NCBI GenBank assembly: GCA_036491115.1
Contig: DASXCQ010000100.1
Span: 1-64,000 of the forward strand
DNA: 64,000 nt
From: DATEPR01 sp036491115
GTDB taxonomy: Bacteria > Actinomycetota > Actinomycetes > Mycobacteriales > Pseudonocardiaceae
Direction of reading: 5' to 3'
Numbering within the stretch: the stretch's first letter is position 1; each line of letters starts with the position of its first letter. Of this stretch, positions 19,706-27,416 are shown one piece after another. Position numbers and translations under genes: made by a program. Under the pieces are notes generated by a model. It made no database searches, was not told the origin of the DNA, and worked only from the letters and a program-made list of their open reading frames with translations.

Positions 19706-20463
19706 GTGGACCGATCGACCTGAACAGCGATCTCGGCGAGGGCTTCGGGGCCTGGCGGCTCACCGATGACGACGCCCTGCTGGATGTGGTGACCAGCGCG
19801 AACGTGGCCTGCGGCTTCCACGCCGGCGACCCGTCGATCATGCGCGCGGTGTGCGTGGCGGCCGTGCGGCGAGGTGTGGTGATCGGCGCCCAGGTGTCCT
19901 ACCGCGACCTCGCCGGGTTCGGCCGCCGGTTCATCGAGGTCCCGCCGTCGGTGCTGGCCGACGACGTGCTCTACCAGATCGGCGCGCTGGAGGCGTTCGC
20001 CCGCGCGGCCGGCGGTCGCGTCGGCTACGTGAAGCCGCACGGCGCGCTCTACAACGCCACCGTGCACCACGACGGCCAGGCAAGGGCCGTGGTGGACGCG
20101 GTCCGGGCGTACGGGCCGCTGCCGGTGCTCGGCCTGCCCGGATCGCGACTGCTCGCCGAGGCGGAGTCGGCCGGTCTGGAGTGTGTCCAGGAGGCGTTCG
20201 CCGACCGCGGCTACACCCCGCAGGCCACCCTGGTGCCCAGAACGGAACCGAACGCCCTGCTCACCGACTCGGCAGCGGTCGTGGAACGCGCCATCCGGCT
20301 GGCCGAACAGGGCGAGATCGTCGCCGTCGACGGCACGGTGCTGGCCAGTTCGGCACGGTCGCTGTGCCTGCACGGAGACACACCGGGCGCCGTCGGGCAC
20401 GCCACGGCGGTGCGCGAGGCGCTCACGTCGGCCGGCATTGCCATCAGCCCGTTCGTGTCCTGA
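19702..20463 (+). CDS. pxpA: 5-oxoprolinase subunit A, LamB/YcsF family
   Basis: 253 residues, typical length. PxpA works with PxpB and PxpC to cleave 5-oxoproline (pyroglutamate) to glutamate with ATP. Family signatures: DLNSDLGEGFGAW at the start, SANVACGFHAGDP, GAQVSYRDLAGFGRR, VKPHGALYN, EAFADRGYTPQATLVPR and CLHGDTPGA. The expected pxpB and pxpC genes are absent from the neighbourhood, so this is an orphan copy whose partners must be elsewhere or lost. TTG start overlapping the CPBP protease stop. Confidence 0.92.
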   Translation: MSGPIDLNSDLGEGFGAWRLTDDDALLDVVTSANVACGFHAGDPSIMRAVCVAAVRRGVVIGAQVSYRDLAGFGRRFIEVPPSVLADDVLYQIGALEAFARAAGGRVGYVKPHGALYNATVHHDGQARAVVDAVRAYGPLPVLGLPGSRLLAEAESAGLECVQEAFADRGYTPQATLVPRTEPNALLTDSAAVVERAIRLAEQGEIVAVDGTVLASSARSLCLHGDTPGAVGHATAVREALTSAGIAISPFVS

Positions 20464-20473
20464 ACCGACCGTC

Positions 20474-20482
20474 TGGCACAAT
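20474..20482 (+). promoter_or_regulatory. Extended -10 candidate for rpsP
   Basis: TGG-CACAAT in the rpsP upstream gap. Nearly the same TCTGGCACa/gNT string precedes rplS (22646) and the GNAT gene (44670), suggesting an extended -10 element (TGn plus nAnnnT) used without a clear -35. Confidence 0.4.
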
Positions 20483-20617
20483 GGTGGACTGTCCGCTGCG
20501 GCAGGTCCCTCTCACCCGGTCGTGGCACCCTGAACTCCGGGAATTCGCCGGCCGACCCCACTCGGCCGGAGGACGCCTGAATCTCGCGTAACGACTGTTT
20601 GAGGAGTACCCCAACCC

Positions 20618-21070
20618 GTGGCCGTCAAGATCAAGCTGCAGCGCCTCGGCAAGATTCGCCAGCCGCACTACCGGGTCGTCGTCGCGGACGCGCGCACCCG
20701 CCGCGCTGGCCGTGCCATCGAGACCATCGGCAAGTACCACCCGAGGCAGGAGCCGAGCCTCATCGAGATCGACTCCGAGCGGGCGCAGTACTGGCTGGGC
20801 GTGGGTGCCCAGCCCACCGACCCGGTGCAGCACCTGCTGGAGATCACCGGTGACTGGCAGAAGTTCAAGGGCCTGCCGGGCACCGAGGGCACGCTGAAGG
20901 TCGCCGAGCCCAAGCCCAACAAGCAGGACCTGTTCAACGCCGCGCTGTCCGCGGCGGGCGACGAGCCGACCGTCGAGGCCACCACGCCCAAGAAGCGGGG
21001 CGGAGGCAAGAAGGCCGAGGCGGCCGAGGCCAAGGCCGAGGACGCTCCCGCAGCGGACGCCGGCCAGTGA
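20618..21070 (+). CDS. rpsP: 30S ribosomal protein S16
   Basis: 150 residues. The first ~85 match S16 (VKIKLQRLGKIRQPHYRVVVADARTRR, IGKYHPRQEPSLIEID). The remainder is an Ala/Glu/Lys-rich extension (EATTPKKRGGGKKAEAAEAKAEDAPAADAG), a known actinobacterial feature. GTG start with GAGGAG upstream at a long 11-nt spacing. First gene of rpsP-KH protein-rimM-trmD; its stop overlaps the next start. Confidence 0.97.
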   Translation: MAVKIKLQRLGKIRQPHYRVVVADARTRRAGRAIETIGKYHPRQEPSLIEIDSERAQYWLGVGAQPTDPVQHLLEITGDWQKFKGLPGTEGTLKVAEPKPNKQDLFNAALSAAGDEPTVEATTPKKRGGGKKAEAAEAKAEDAPAADAGQ

Positions 21071-21306
21071 GCGTCCTTGCCGACGCTCTGGAACACCTGG
21101 TCCGCGGCATCGTCGACCATCCGGACGACGTGCGTGTGCACCTGCTGACCACCCGTCGCGGCCGCACCCTCGAGGTGCACGTGAACCCCGAGGACCTGGG
21201 CAAGGTGATCGGCAGGGGCGGGCGTACCGCCACCGCGCTGCGCACCGTGATGACCGGCATCGGTGGCCGCGGCGTGCGGGTCGACGTGGTGGACACCGAC
21301 CGCTGA
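21067..21306 (+). CDS. khpA: KH-domain RNA-binding protein (KhpA/YlqC)
   Basis: 79 residues, a single type II KH domain with the RNA-binding GXXG loop in LGKVIGRGGRTATALRTV. KhpA forms a dimer with KhpB in Gram-positives and binds RNA. The fixed position between rpsP and rimM and the length both support the family. Its GTG overlaps the rpsP stop. Confidence 0.93.
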   Translation: MSVLADALEHLVRGIVDHPDDVRVHLLTTRRGRTLEVHVNPEDLGKVIGRGGRTATALRTVMTGIGGRGVRVDVVDTDR

Positions 21307-21323
21307 CCCAGGACACACAGCGC

Positions 21324-21860
21324 ATGACGGCGGAGCCGGAACTGCGGATGGTCGGGCGGATCGTCAAGCCGCACGGCATTCGGGGCGAGCTGCTCGTGGA
21401 CTCGCGCACCGACTCGGCGGAGCACCGCTTCGCCGAGGGCTCGGTGTTGTTCGTCACATCCCGCGACGGCTCCGTCGTGCGCACCCTCACCGTCACAGCC
21501 GCCCGGCCACACACCGGGCGGCTGCTGGTGTTCTTCGAGGGCGTCGGCGACCGGGACTCGGCCGAGGCGCTGCGCGGTGTGGTGCTGTCCGCGAGCGCGG
21601 TCGAGCTGCCGCCGATCGACGACCCGGACGAGTTCTACGACCACCAGCTGGAGGGCCTGGCCGTGCTCACCGTGGCCGGCGCGACCGTGGGCACCGTGCG
21701 CGAGGTGGTGCACGGCGCCGGCAGTGACCTGCTGGTGGTGGACCGGGACGGCGGCGGTGAGGCGCTGATCCCGTTCGTCCACCAGATCGTGCCCGAGGTC
21801 GACGTGCCCGGCGGCCGGATCGTTCTGGACCCGCCGCCCGGCCTGCTGGAAGACGAGTGA
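21324..21860 (+). CDS. rimM: Ribosome maturation factor RimM
   Basis: 178 residues. Assists 16S rRNA processing and assembly of the 30S head and binds S19. N-terminal beta-barrel with VGRIVKPHGIRGELLVD, then the PRC-like C-terminal domain with FYDHQLEGLAV, GTVREVVHGAGSDLLVV and LIPFVHQIVPEVDVPGGRIVLDPPPGLLE, the standard family end. ATG start 17 nt after the KH gene. Confidence 0.96.
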   Translation: MTAEPELRMVGRIVKPHGIRGELLVDSRTDSAEHRFAEGSVLFVTSRDGSVVRTLTVTAARPHTGRLLVFFEGVGDRDSAEALRGVVLSASAVELPPIDDPDEFYDHQLEGLAVLTVAGATVGTVREVVHGAGSDLLVVDRDGGGEALIPFVHQIVPEVDVPGGRIVLDPPPGLLEDE

Positions 21861-21864
21861 CCGG

Positions 21865-22611
21865 GTGCGCGTCGACGTCGTCACGATCTTCCCCGAGTAC
21901 CTCGCCCCGCTGCGATCGGCGTTGCTGGGCAAGGCGATCGAGCGCGGCCTGATCAGCGTCGACGTGCACGACCTGCGGGACTGGACGCACGACGTGCACC
22001 GCGCGGTGGACGACAGCCCGTACGGCGGTGGTCCCGGCATGGTGATGAAACCGCAGGTGTGGGGCGACGCCCTGGACGCGGTCTGCCCGCCGGGTGAGGA
22101 CGCCCTGCTGGTGGTGCCGACGCCGGCCGGCCGGCCGTTCACCCAGGCCGTCGCCCACCGGTACGCCGCCGAGCAGCGCCTGGTGTTCGCCTGCGGCCGG
22201 TACGAGGGCATCGACCAGCGCGTGATGGACGACGCGGCCGGGCGACTGCGGGTGGACGAGGTGTCCATCGGCGACTACGTCCTGGTCGGTGGTGAGGTCG
22301 CGGTACTGGTGATGGTCGAGGCAGTGGCCAGGCTGCTGCCCGGCGTGCTGGGCAACCCGGAGTCGGCCCAGCAGGACTCGTTCTCCGACGGCCTGCTGGA
22401 GGGCCCCAGCTACACCCGGCCCGAGGTGTGGCGAGAGCTGGCCGTGCCGGACGTGCTGCGCTCCGGCAATCACGCGGCGATCGCCCGGTGGCGACGGGAC
22501 CAGGCGCTGGAACGCACCCATGCCCGTCGGCCCGACCTGCTGGAACGCCTGCCGGACAGCGAGTTCGACAAGCACGACAGAGCGGTGCTTGACCGGCTGA
22601 CCGGGCAGTGA
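21865..22611 (+). CDS. trmD: tRNA (guanine-37-N1) methyltransferase TrmD
   Basis: 248 residues. SPOUT-class enzyme making m1G37 in tRNAs, preventing +1 frameshifts. Recognisable: VDVVTIFPEYLAPLR, DLRDWTHDVHRAVDDSPYGGGPGMVM, LVFACGRYEGIDQRV, the trefoil-knot region SIGDYVLVGGEVAVLVMVEA and the C-terminal RWRRDQALERTHARRPDLL. GTG start 4 nt after the rimM stop; coupled. Confidence 0.97.
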   Translation: MRVDVVTIFPEYLAPLRSALLGKAIERGLISVDVHDLRDWTHDVHRAVDDSPYGGGPGMVMKPQVWGDALDAVCPPGEDALLVVPTPAGRPFTQAVAHRYAAEQRLVFACGRYEGIDQRVMDDAAGRLRVDEVSIGDYVLVGGEVAVLVMVEAVARLLPGVLGNPESAQQDSFSDGLLEGPSYTRPEVWRELAVPDVLRSGNHAAIARWRRDQALERTHARRPDLLERLPDSEFDKHDRAVLDRLTGQ

Positions 22612-22645
22612 CCGCAGGGCCGGTTTCCGGTTTCGCGGTCGCGTC

Positions 22646-22654
22646 TGGCACACT
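22646..22654 (+). promoter_or_regulatory. Extended -10 candidate for rplS
   Basis: TGG-CACACT lies about 138 bp before the rplS start and is the same element as at rpsP. The long leader after it may hold regulatory structure, but no known ribosomal leader was recognised. Confidence 0.4.
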
Positions 22655-22791
22655 GAATTGGTTGCTGTCGCCGGATGAGACTCCGGCACGCGCCACGAAC
22701 CATCCCCGGTCGGTCAGTTCCGGGCCCTGCTGTGCGGTGGCCTGCTGACCTGGGGGAGCAGACACAGTCGAAGGACGAGGACGGACCGACC

Positions 22792-23151
22792 ATGAACACC
22801 CTGGACGCGCTGGACGCGCTGTCGCTGCGTTCCGACATCCCGGACTTCCGCCCGGGCGACAGGTTGAAGGTCCACGTTCGCGTCATCGAGGGTTCGCGTG
22901 AGCGCACCCAGGTGTTCGAGGGCGTCGTCATCCGCCGCCAGGGCGATGGCGTGCGGGAGACCTTCACCGTCCGCAAGATCTCGTTCGCCGTGGGCGTCGA
23001 GCGCACCTTCCCGGTGCACTCGCCGAACATCGCGCGGATCGAGCGGGTCAGCCGCGGCGATGTCCGCCGCGCGAAGCTCTACTACCTCCGCGAACTCCGC
23101 GGCAAGGCCGCGAAGATCAAGGAGAAGCGGGACACCCCGACGGCGTCCTGA
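22792..23151 (+). CDS. rplS: 50S ribosomal protein L19
   Basis: 119 residues, standard length. L19 signatures: DIPDFRPGDRLKVHVRVIEGSRERTQVFEGVVIRRQ in sections, FTVRKISFAVGVERTFPVHSPN, and RRAKLYYLRELRGKAAKIKEKR. The protein sits at the 30S-50S interface. ATG at 22792 with GAGGA upstream. Confidence 0.98.
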   Translation: MNTLDALDALSLRSDIPDFRPGDRLKVHVRVIEGSRERTQVFEGVVIRRQGDGVRETFTVRKISFAVGVERTFPVHSPNIARIERVSRGDVRRAKLYYLRELRGKAAKIKEKRDTPTAS

Positions 23152-23246
23152 CAGCCGGCCCACCTGCTCTCCCGTAACCTGGCCTGGCGCCTTGCCATCG
23201 GCCGGGCGCGGGGCGTTGCGCCACCCGGCTACCAGACGAGGATGAC

Positions 23247-24275
23247 ATGACGGCGTCGGAAGACGAGCGTGCTGATGTCACGGATGCGGCGCCGGCCGCG
23301 AATGACGGCGCTGCAACGCCTTCGGCGAACGGCTCTGGCGCTGCCGGCGGGTGGCCGGACGAGTCGGCAGCCAGCGGCAAGGCATCCGGTGACAGCACGG
23401 AGAAGTCGCCGGACGACAAGGACGCCGGGCCGGCCAAGCCGAAGAAGACGCCCTCGTTCTGGAAGGAACTGCCGATCCTGATCGGGATCGCGCTGGTGCT
23501 GACGTTCCTGATCCAGACGTTCGTGGCCAGGGTGTACGTCATCCCGTCCGGCTCGATGGAGCAGACCCTCAACGGGTGCACCGGCTGCACGGGCGACCGC
23601 ATCCTCGTCGACAAGCTCACCTACGACTTCACCAACGTCTCGCCCGGCGACGTCATCGTGTTCAAGGGCCCGCCGGGGTGGTCGGAGAGCGAATTCAACG
23701 TCGACGAGTCGAACAATGTGGTGGTCCGCTGGGTACGCCAGTTCGGCTCGTCCATCGGCATCGGCTCGCCACCGGAGTACGACCTGGTGAAGCGCGTGAT
23801 CGCGGTCGGCGGCCAGACCGTCCAGTGCTGCGACGCGCAGAACCGGGTCATCGTGGACGGCAAGTCGCTCAACGAGCCGTACGTCTACTGGATGCCCGGC
23901 ATGCCGCACCACCAGGAGCCGTTCGCACCGGTCACCGTGCCCAAGGGCGACCTGTGGATGATGGGCGACAACCGGAACAACTCGTCGGACTCCCGGTTCC
24001 AGGCCGGTGGCGGCATCGCCGGTGTGGTGCCGGAGAGCGATGTGATCGGCATCGCGCGGCTGATCATCTGGCCGCCCGGCCGCTGGGGCGGCATCGGCGA
24101 GACCAATCCTCAGGTCCAGGCGCATGCCCTGCCCAGGCTGAACCTGCCGGTCACGGTGCCGCCGCTGGGTATCGGTGCGCTGTCCGCGTTCCCCACGCTG
24201 TGGCTGGGCAAGCGCGCCCGGCGGCATCTGCTGCGGCGCGCCGCCGAGAACCCGCCAGACGGCGAACGGCGGTAG
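23247..24275 (+). CDS. lepB: Signal peptidase I
   Basis: 342 residues, membrane-bound serine protease that removes Sec signal peptides. A ~70-residue hydrophilic N-terminus (Ala/Asp/Ser/Gly-rich) precedes the first membrane helix at about 76-95. The catalytic dyad is Ser103 in IPSGSMEQTL and Lys182 in YDLVKRVIAVGG; the box GDNRNNSSDSR is present. A second hydrophobic segment near 300-318 (LPVTVPPLGIGALSAFPTLWLG) precedes a basic end. Only the N-terminal helix and catalytic domain are expected in the smallest homologues. The stop abuts rnhB with no gap. Confidence 0.96.
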   Translation: MTASEDERADVTDAAPAANDGAATPSANGSGAAGGWPDESAASGKASGDSTEKSPDDKDAGPAKPKKTPSFWKELPILIGIALVLTFLIQTFVARVYVIPSGSMEQTLNGCTGCTGDRILVDKLTYDFTNVSPGDVIVFKGPPGWSESEFNVDESNNVVVRWVRQFGSSIGIGSPPEYDLVKRVIAVGGQTVQCCDAQNRVIVDGKSLNEPYVYWMPGMPHHQEPFAPVTVPKGDLWMMGDNRNNSSDSRFQAGGGIAGVVPESDVIGIARLIIWPPGRWGGIGETNPQVQAHALPRLNLPVTVPPLGIGALSAFPTLWLGKRARRHLLRRAAENPPDGERR

Positions 24276-25091
24276 TTGGTGGCCGGGCGGACCCAGGTGC
24301 GGTGGTCGGAAGGTGTGTTACGCCCGCAGCGCGCGATCGTGCGCGGTGACGCGGGAAACTGGGCGTTGCAGGGTGCGCTGGACCGGCGTGGGCTCGGCCC
24401 GGTCGCCGGTGTCGACGAGGCCGGCCGGGGCGCGTGCGCCGGCCCACTGGTGGTCGCGTCCTGTGTACTGCGACCCGGTGACGCCAGGAGACTCGACGGC
24501 CTGACCGACTCCAAGCTGCTCACCGAGAAGGCCCGCGACCGGATGTACGACCTGGTGCTGTCCAGGGCCGTCGACTACGCCGTGGTGGTGATCCCGCCGG
24601 ACGAGGTCGACGGGTTCGGCATCCACGTGGTCAACATCGAGGGCATGCGCCGCGCGGTCGCGCACCTGGCCGCCCAGCCGGGATATGTGCTGGTGGACGG
24701 ATTCCGGGTGCCCGGCCTGACCGTGCCGAGCATGCCGGTGGTCAAGGGTGACCAGGCGGCGGCGTGCGTCGCGGCGGCGTCCGTGCTCGCCAAGGTGACC
24801 AGGGACCGGATCATGGTCGAACTGCACGAGCAGTACTCGAGGTACGGCTTCGACGAGCACAAGGGCTACTGCACGCCTGAGCACACCGCTGCTCTGGACC
24901 TGCACGGGCCATGTATCGAGCATCGCTGGTCGTATGTGAATGTGGTCACAGCAGCGGCTCGACATGGGATGCCCCGTCCGAGGCGGGTGGCGCATGGCAT
25001 GTCACCGGCCGACGTGGTCCAGAATGGAAGGCCGACCGCCGAACAGGCGGGCTCGCCAGCAGTGTCACGAGGAGGAACGCGGATCCGATGA
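24276..25091 (+). CDS. rnhB: Ribonuclease HII
   Basis: 271 residues. Cleaves RNA in RNA-DNA hybrids and single ribonucleotides in DNA. Active-site Asp-Glu in GVDEAGRGACAGPLV, further acidic residue in VLVDGFRVPG, plus TDSKLLTEKARDRM, KGDQAAACVAAASVLAKVTRDR and GFDEHKGYCTPEHTAAL. Starts at TTG 24276 or GTG 24279, directly after the lepB stop. The last ~45 residues after NVVTAAARHG are an extension not needed for catalysis. The stop overlaps the ATG of the DUF2469 gene. Confidence 0.95.
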   Translation: MVAGRTQVRWSEGVLRPQRAIVRGDAGNWALQGALDRRGLGPVAGVDEAGRGACAGPLVVASCVLRPGDARRLDGLTDSKLLTEKARDRMYDLVLSRAVDYAVVVIPPDEVDGFGIHVVNIEGMRRAVAHLAAQPGYVLVDGFRVPGLTVPSMPVVKGDQAAACVAAASVLAKVTRDRIMVELHEQYSRYGFDEHKGYCTPEHTAALDLHGPCIEHRWSYVNVVTAAARHGMPRPRRVAHGMSPADVVQNGRPTAEQAGSPAVSRGGTRIR

Positions 25092-25411
25092 GCGCAGAGG
25101 ATCTCGAGAAGTACGAGACCGAGATGGAGCTGCAGCTCTACCGGGAGTACCGCGACATCGTCAGCCAGTTCACCTACGTGGTGGAGACGGAGCGGCGGTT
25201 CTACCTGGCCAACTCGGTGGACGTGCAGGTGCGCAACGCCGACGGCGAGGTGTACTTCGAGCTGCGGATGTCGGACGCCTGGGTGTGGGACATGTACCGG
25301 CCCGCACGTTTCGTGAAGAACGTCCGGGTGATCACGTTCAAGGACGTCAACGTCGAAGAGCTGGACAAACCGGACCTGCGGCTGCCGGAATCGGGCCCGT
25401 TCGGTAGCTAG
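25088..25411 (+). CDS. DUF2469-family protein
   Basis: 107 residues, cytoplasmic, function unknown, highly conserved in actinobacteria next to rnhB (the Rv2901c type). Starts SAEDLEKYETEMELQLYREY and carries FTYVVETERRFYLAN and WDMYRPARFVKNVRVITFKDVNVEEL. Overlaps rnhB by ATGA, so it is co-translated with it. Confidence 0.92.
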   Translation: MSAEDLEKYETEMELQLYREYRDIVSQFTYVVETERRFYLANSVDVQVRNADGEVYFELRMSDAWVWDMYRPARFVKNVRVITFKDVNVEELDKPDLRLPESGPFGS

Positions 25412-25439
25412 TTGTCCACAAGCACTCCAGTTGTCCACA
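25412..25439 (+). promoter_or_regulatory. Pair of DnaA boxes upstream of yraN-comM-dprA
   Basis: Two perfect copies of TTGTCCACA (25412-25420 and 25431-25439), the high-GC actinobacterial DnaA-box consensus, start 19 bp apart and so lie on the same helix face. They sit in the 80-bp gap before yraN. This could be DnaA-dependent transcription control or DnaA titration rather than an origin, since no dnaA/dnaN genes or larger box cluster is present. Confidence 0.65.
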
Positions 25440-25491
25440 GCCCGCGTGCGCCCGCCCGCTGACTGATCGTTTTCCCGGCATCGTCGTCGCC

Positions 25492-25902
25492 ATGACGACG
25501 CAGCAGCACACCCCTGAGCACCATCTCGGTGCTTCCGGTCCGCACGACCGGGGCCCGCACGACCTCGGCCGACGCGGCGAGGATCTCGCCGCCGAGTACC
25601 TCACCGAGCGAGGGCTCGTCGTGCTGTCCAGAAACTGGCGATGTCGCGAGGGTGAACTCGACGTCGTCGCCACCGACGGCACCACGCTCGTGGTCTGCGA
25701 GGTCAAGACCCGCTCCACGGACGACTTCGGTGACCCGGCCGAGTTCGTCACGCCGGCAAAGCTCAGACACGTCCGGCAGGCCACGCAGGCGTGGCTGCGG
25801 CGGTATCGGGTCGGCTGGTGCCGAGTGCGGTACGACGTGGTCGCGGTGCTCTGGCCGGCCGGTGGCGTACCCCGGCTGCGGCACGTACGGGGTGTGTTCT
25901 GA
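25492..25902 (+). CDS. yraN: UPF0102 / YraN-family nuclease-fold protein
   Basis: 136 residues. YraN has an endonuclease-like fold; its biological role is not settled. Signatures: LGRRGEDLAAEYLTERGLVVLSRNWRCREGELDVV with the Glu-Asp pair, then VVCEVKTRS with the Glu-x-Lys, then FVTPAKLRHVRQAT. It starts the yraN-comM-dprA set and overlaps comM by 1 bp (TGATG). Confidence 0.93.
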   Translation: MTTQQHTPEHHLGASGPHDRGPHDLGRRGEDLAAEYLTERGLVVLSRNWRCREGELDVVATDGTTLVVCEVKTRSTDDFGDPAEFVTPAKLRHVRQATQAWLRRYRVGWCRVRYDVVAVLWPAGGVPRLRHVRGVF

Positions 25903-27416
25903 TGGCCCTGGCAACCACCTGGTCCGTCGCACTGTTCGGTGTGGACGGAGTGCCTGTCGAGATCGAGGCGGACATTTCCGTTGGCGTGCCTGGCATCCGG
26001 CTGCTCGGCCTGCCCGATCCGGCGCTGCGCGAGTCGAAGGACAGGGTGCGTGCCGCGGTCCGCAACAGCGGCGAGAACTGGCCCAACCGCCAGGTGTCGC
26101 TGGCGCTGTCCCCCGCCGCGCTGCCCAAGGGTGGCTCCGGCTACGACGTGGCCCTGGCCTGCGCCGTGCTGGCGGCGGCCGGCCTGGTCCCACCCGACCG
26201 CCTGGCCGGCGCGGTCCTGCTGGGCGAGCTGGCCCTCGACGGCCGCATGCGATCGGTCCGAGGCATCCTGCCGGCGATGCTGGCCGCCCGGCGAGCCGGC
26301 CTGACCACGGCCATCGTCCCCATGGACGCACTGGCCGAAGCGGTCCTGGTCACCGGCATGACGGCGCTCGGCGCCGCCGCCCTGTCGGACGTCCTGAAAT
26401 GGCTCCGAGGCCAGGACGACGCCCTCACGGCCCCCGGCGAACCAGTGGTGACCCGACCGCCGAATGTCCCCGACCTGAAGGACGTCATCGGCCAGCCGGA
26501 AGCCAGATGGGCGCTGGAGGTCGCGGCCGCAGGCGGCCACCACCTGCTGCTGACCGGACCACCGGGAACGGGCAAGACGATGCTGGCCAAACGCCTGGCA
26601 GGCTTGTTGCCGGCCCTCACCCCGGACGAGTCCCTGGAGGTCACGGCGGTCCACTCGGTGGCCGGCGCCCTGTCACCGGACTCACCGTTGGTGGTCGCCC
26701 CGCCGTTCGTAGCGCCCCACCACACGACGTCGGTGGCGGCGTTGGTAGGCGGAGGCACGTCGGTGGCGAAACCGGGAGCGGTCAGCAGAGCCCACCGAGG
26801 CGTGCTGTTCCTGGACGAGGCCTGCGAGTACGGCCCGCAGCGCCTGGACGCGCTGCGGACGGTGGTCGAGGAGGGCGAGGTGAGGCACGCCAGGCGGGAC
26901 GGAATCGTGCGCTACCCGGCGATGTTCCAGCTGGTCCTGGCCACCAATCCGTGCCCGTGCGCACCACCGAGGGAGATCGACTGCACGTGCTCGCCGAGTG
27001 AACGCCGGAGGTATGCCGGCCGGCTGTCCGGCCCGCTGCTGGACCGGGTCGACCTGCGGGTCCGGATGCGGCCGAGTTCGGCGATCGTCGTGGCGGGGAG
27101 GGACGAACCCGAGTCCACGGCCGAGGTCAGGGCGAGGGTCAAGGAGGCCAGAGCGAGGGCGGTGACGAGGTGGCAGGCCCACGGCTGGCTGACCAATGGA
27201 GAGGTCCCCGGTCCGGTCCTCCGCCGCGACTTCCCGCTGCCCAGAAGGGCGACACGTCTCCTGGACCGAGGCCTGGCAGCAGGAGCGGTCACGGCGAGAG
27301 GCGCCGACAGATGCCTGAGAGTCGCCTGGACCCTCAGCGACCTGGCCGGCCGGGACCTCCCCGCAGCCGACGACGTAGCAGCAGCCCTCGAATTCCGAGA
27401 TCGGAGATCAACATGA
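25902..27416 (+). CDS. comM: YifB/ComM-type Mg-chelatase-like AAA+ ATPase
   Basis: 504 residues. ComM is a hexameric helicase that promotes branch migration during natural transformation in Vibrio; most bacteria carry homologues whose roles are untested. N-terminal Lon-like ChlI domain (VEIEADISVGVPGIRLLGLPD, LSPAALPKGGSGYDVALA), AAA+ core with Walker A GPPGTGKTMLAKRL, Walker B GVLFLDEA, sensor LVLATNPCPC, a Cys cluster CPCAPPREIDCTCSP, and LDRVDLRV. The ATG overlaps the yraN stop; its end overlaps dprA (ATGA). Confidence 0.95.
   Translation: MALATTWSVALFGVDGVPVEIEADISVGVPGIRLLGLPDPALRESKDRVRAAVRNSGENWPNRQVSLALSPAALPKGGSGYDVALACAVLAAAGLVPPDRLAGAVLLGELALDGRMRSVRGILPAMLAARRAGLTTAIVPMDALAEAVLVTGMTALGAAALSDVLKWLRGQDDALTAPGEPVVTRPPNVPDLKDVIGQPEARWALEVAAAGGHHLLLTGPPGTGKTMLAKRLAGLLPALTPDESLEVTAVHSVAGALSPDSPLVVAPPFVAPHHTTSVAALVGGGTSVAKPGAVSRAHRGVLFLDEACEYGPQRLDALRTVVEEGEVRHARRDGIVRYPAMFQLVLATNPCPCAPPREIDCTCSPSERRRYAGRLSGPLLDRVDLRVRMRPSSAIVVAGRDEPESTAEVRARVKEARARAVTRWQAHGWLTNGEVPGPVLRRDFPLPRRATRLLDRGLAAGAVTARGADRCLRVAWTLSDLAGRDLPAADDVAAALEFRDRRST

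Noticed and set aside
22646..22670. TGGCAC...TTGC resembling a sigma-54 promoter
   Set aside because: Spacing is wrong (10 nt instead of 5) and actinobacteria lack sigma-54.
25412..25439. Replication origin
   Set aside because: Only two DnaA boxes, no AT-rich unwinding element and none of the usual dnaA-dnaN-recF neighbours.
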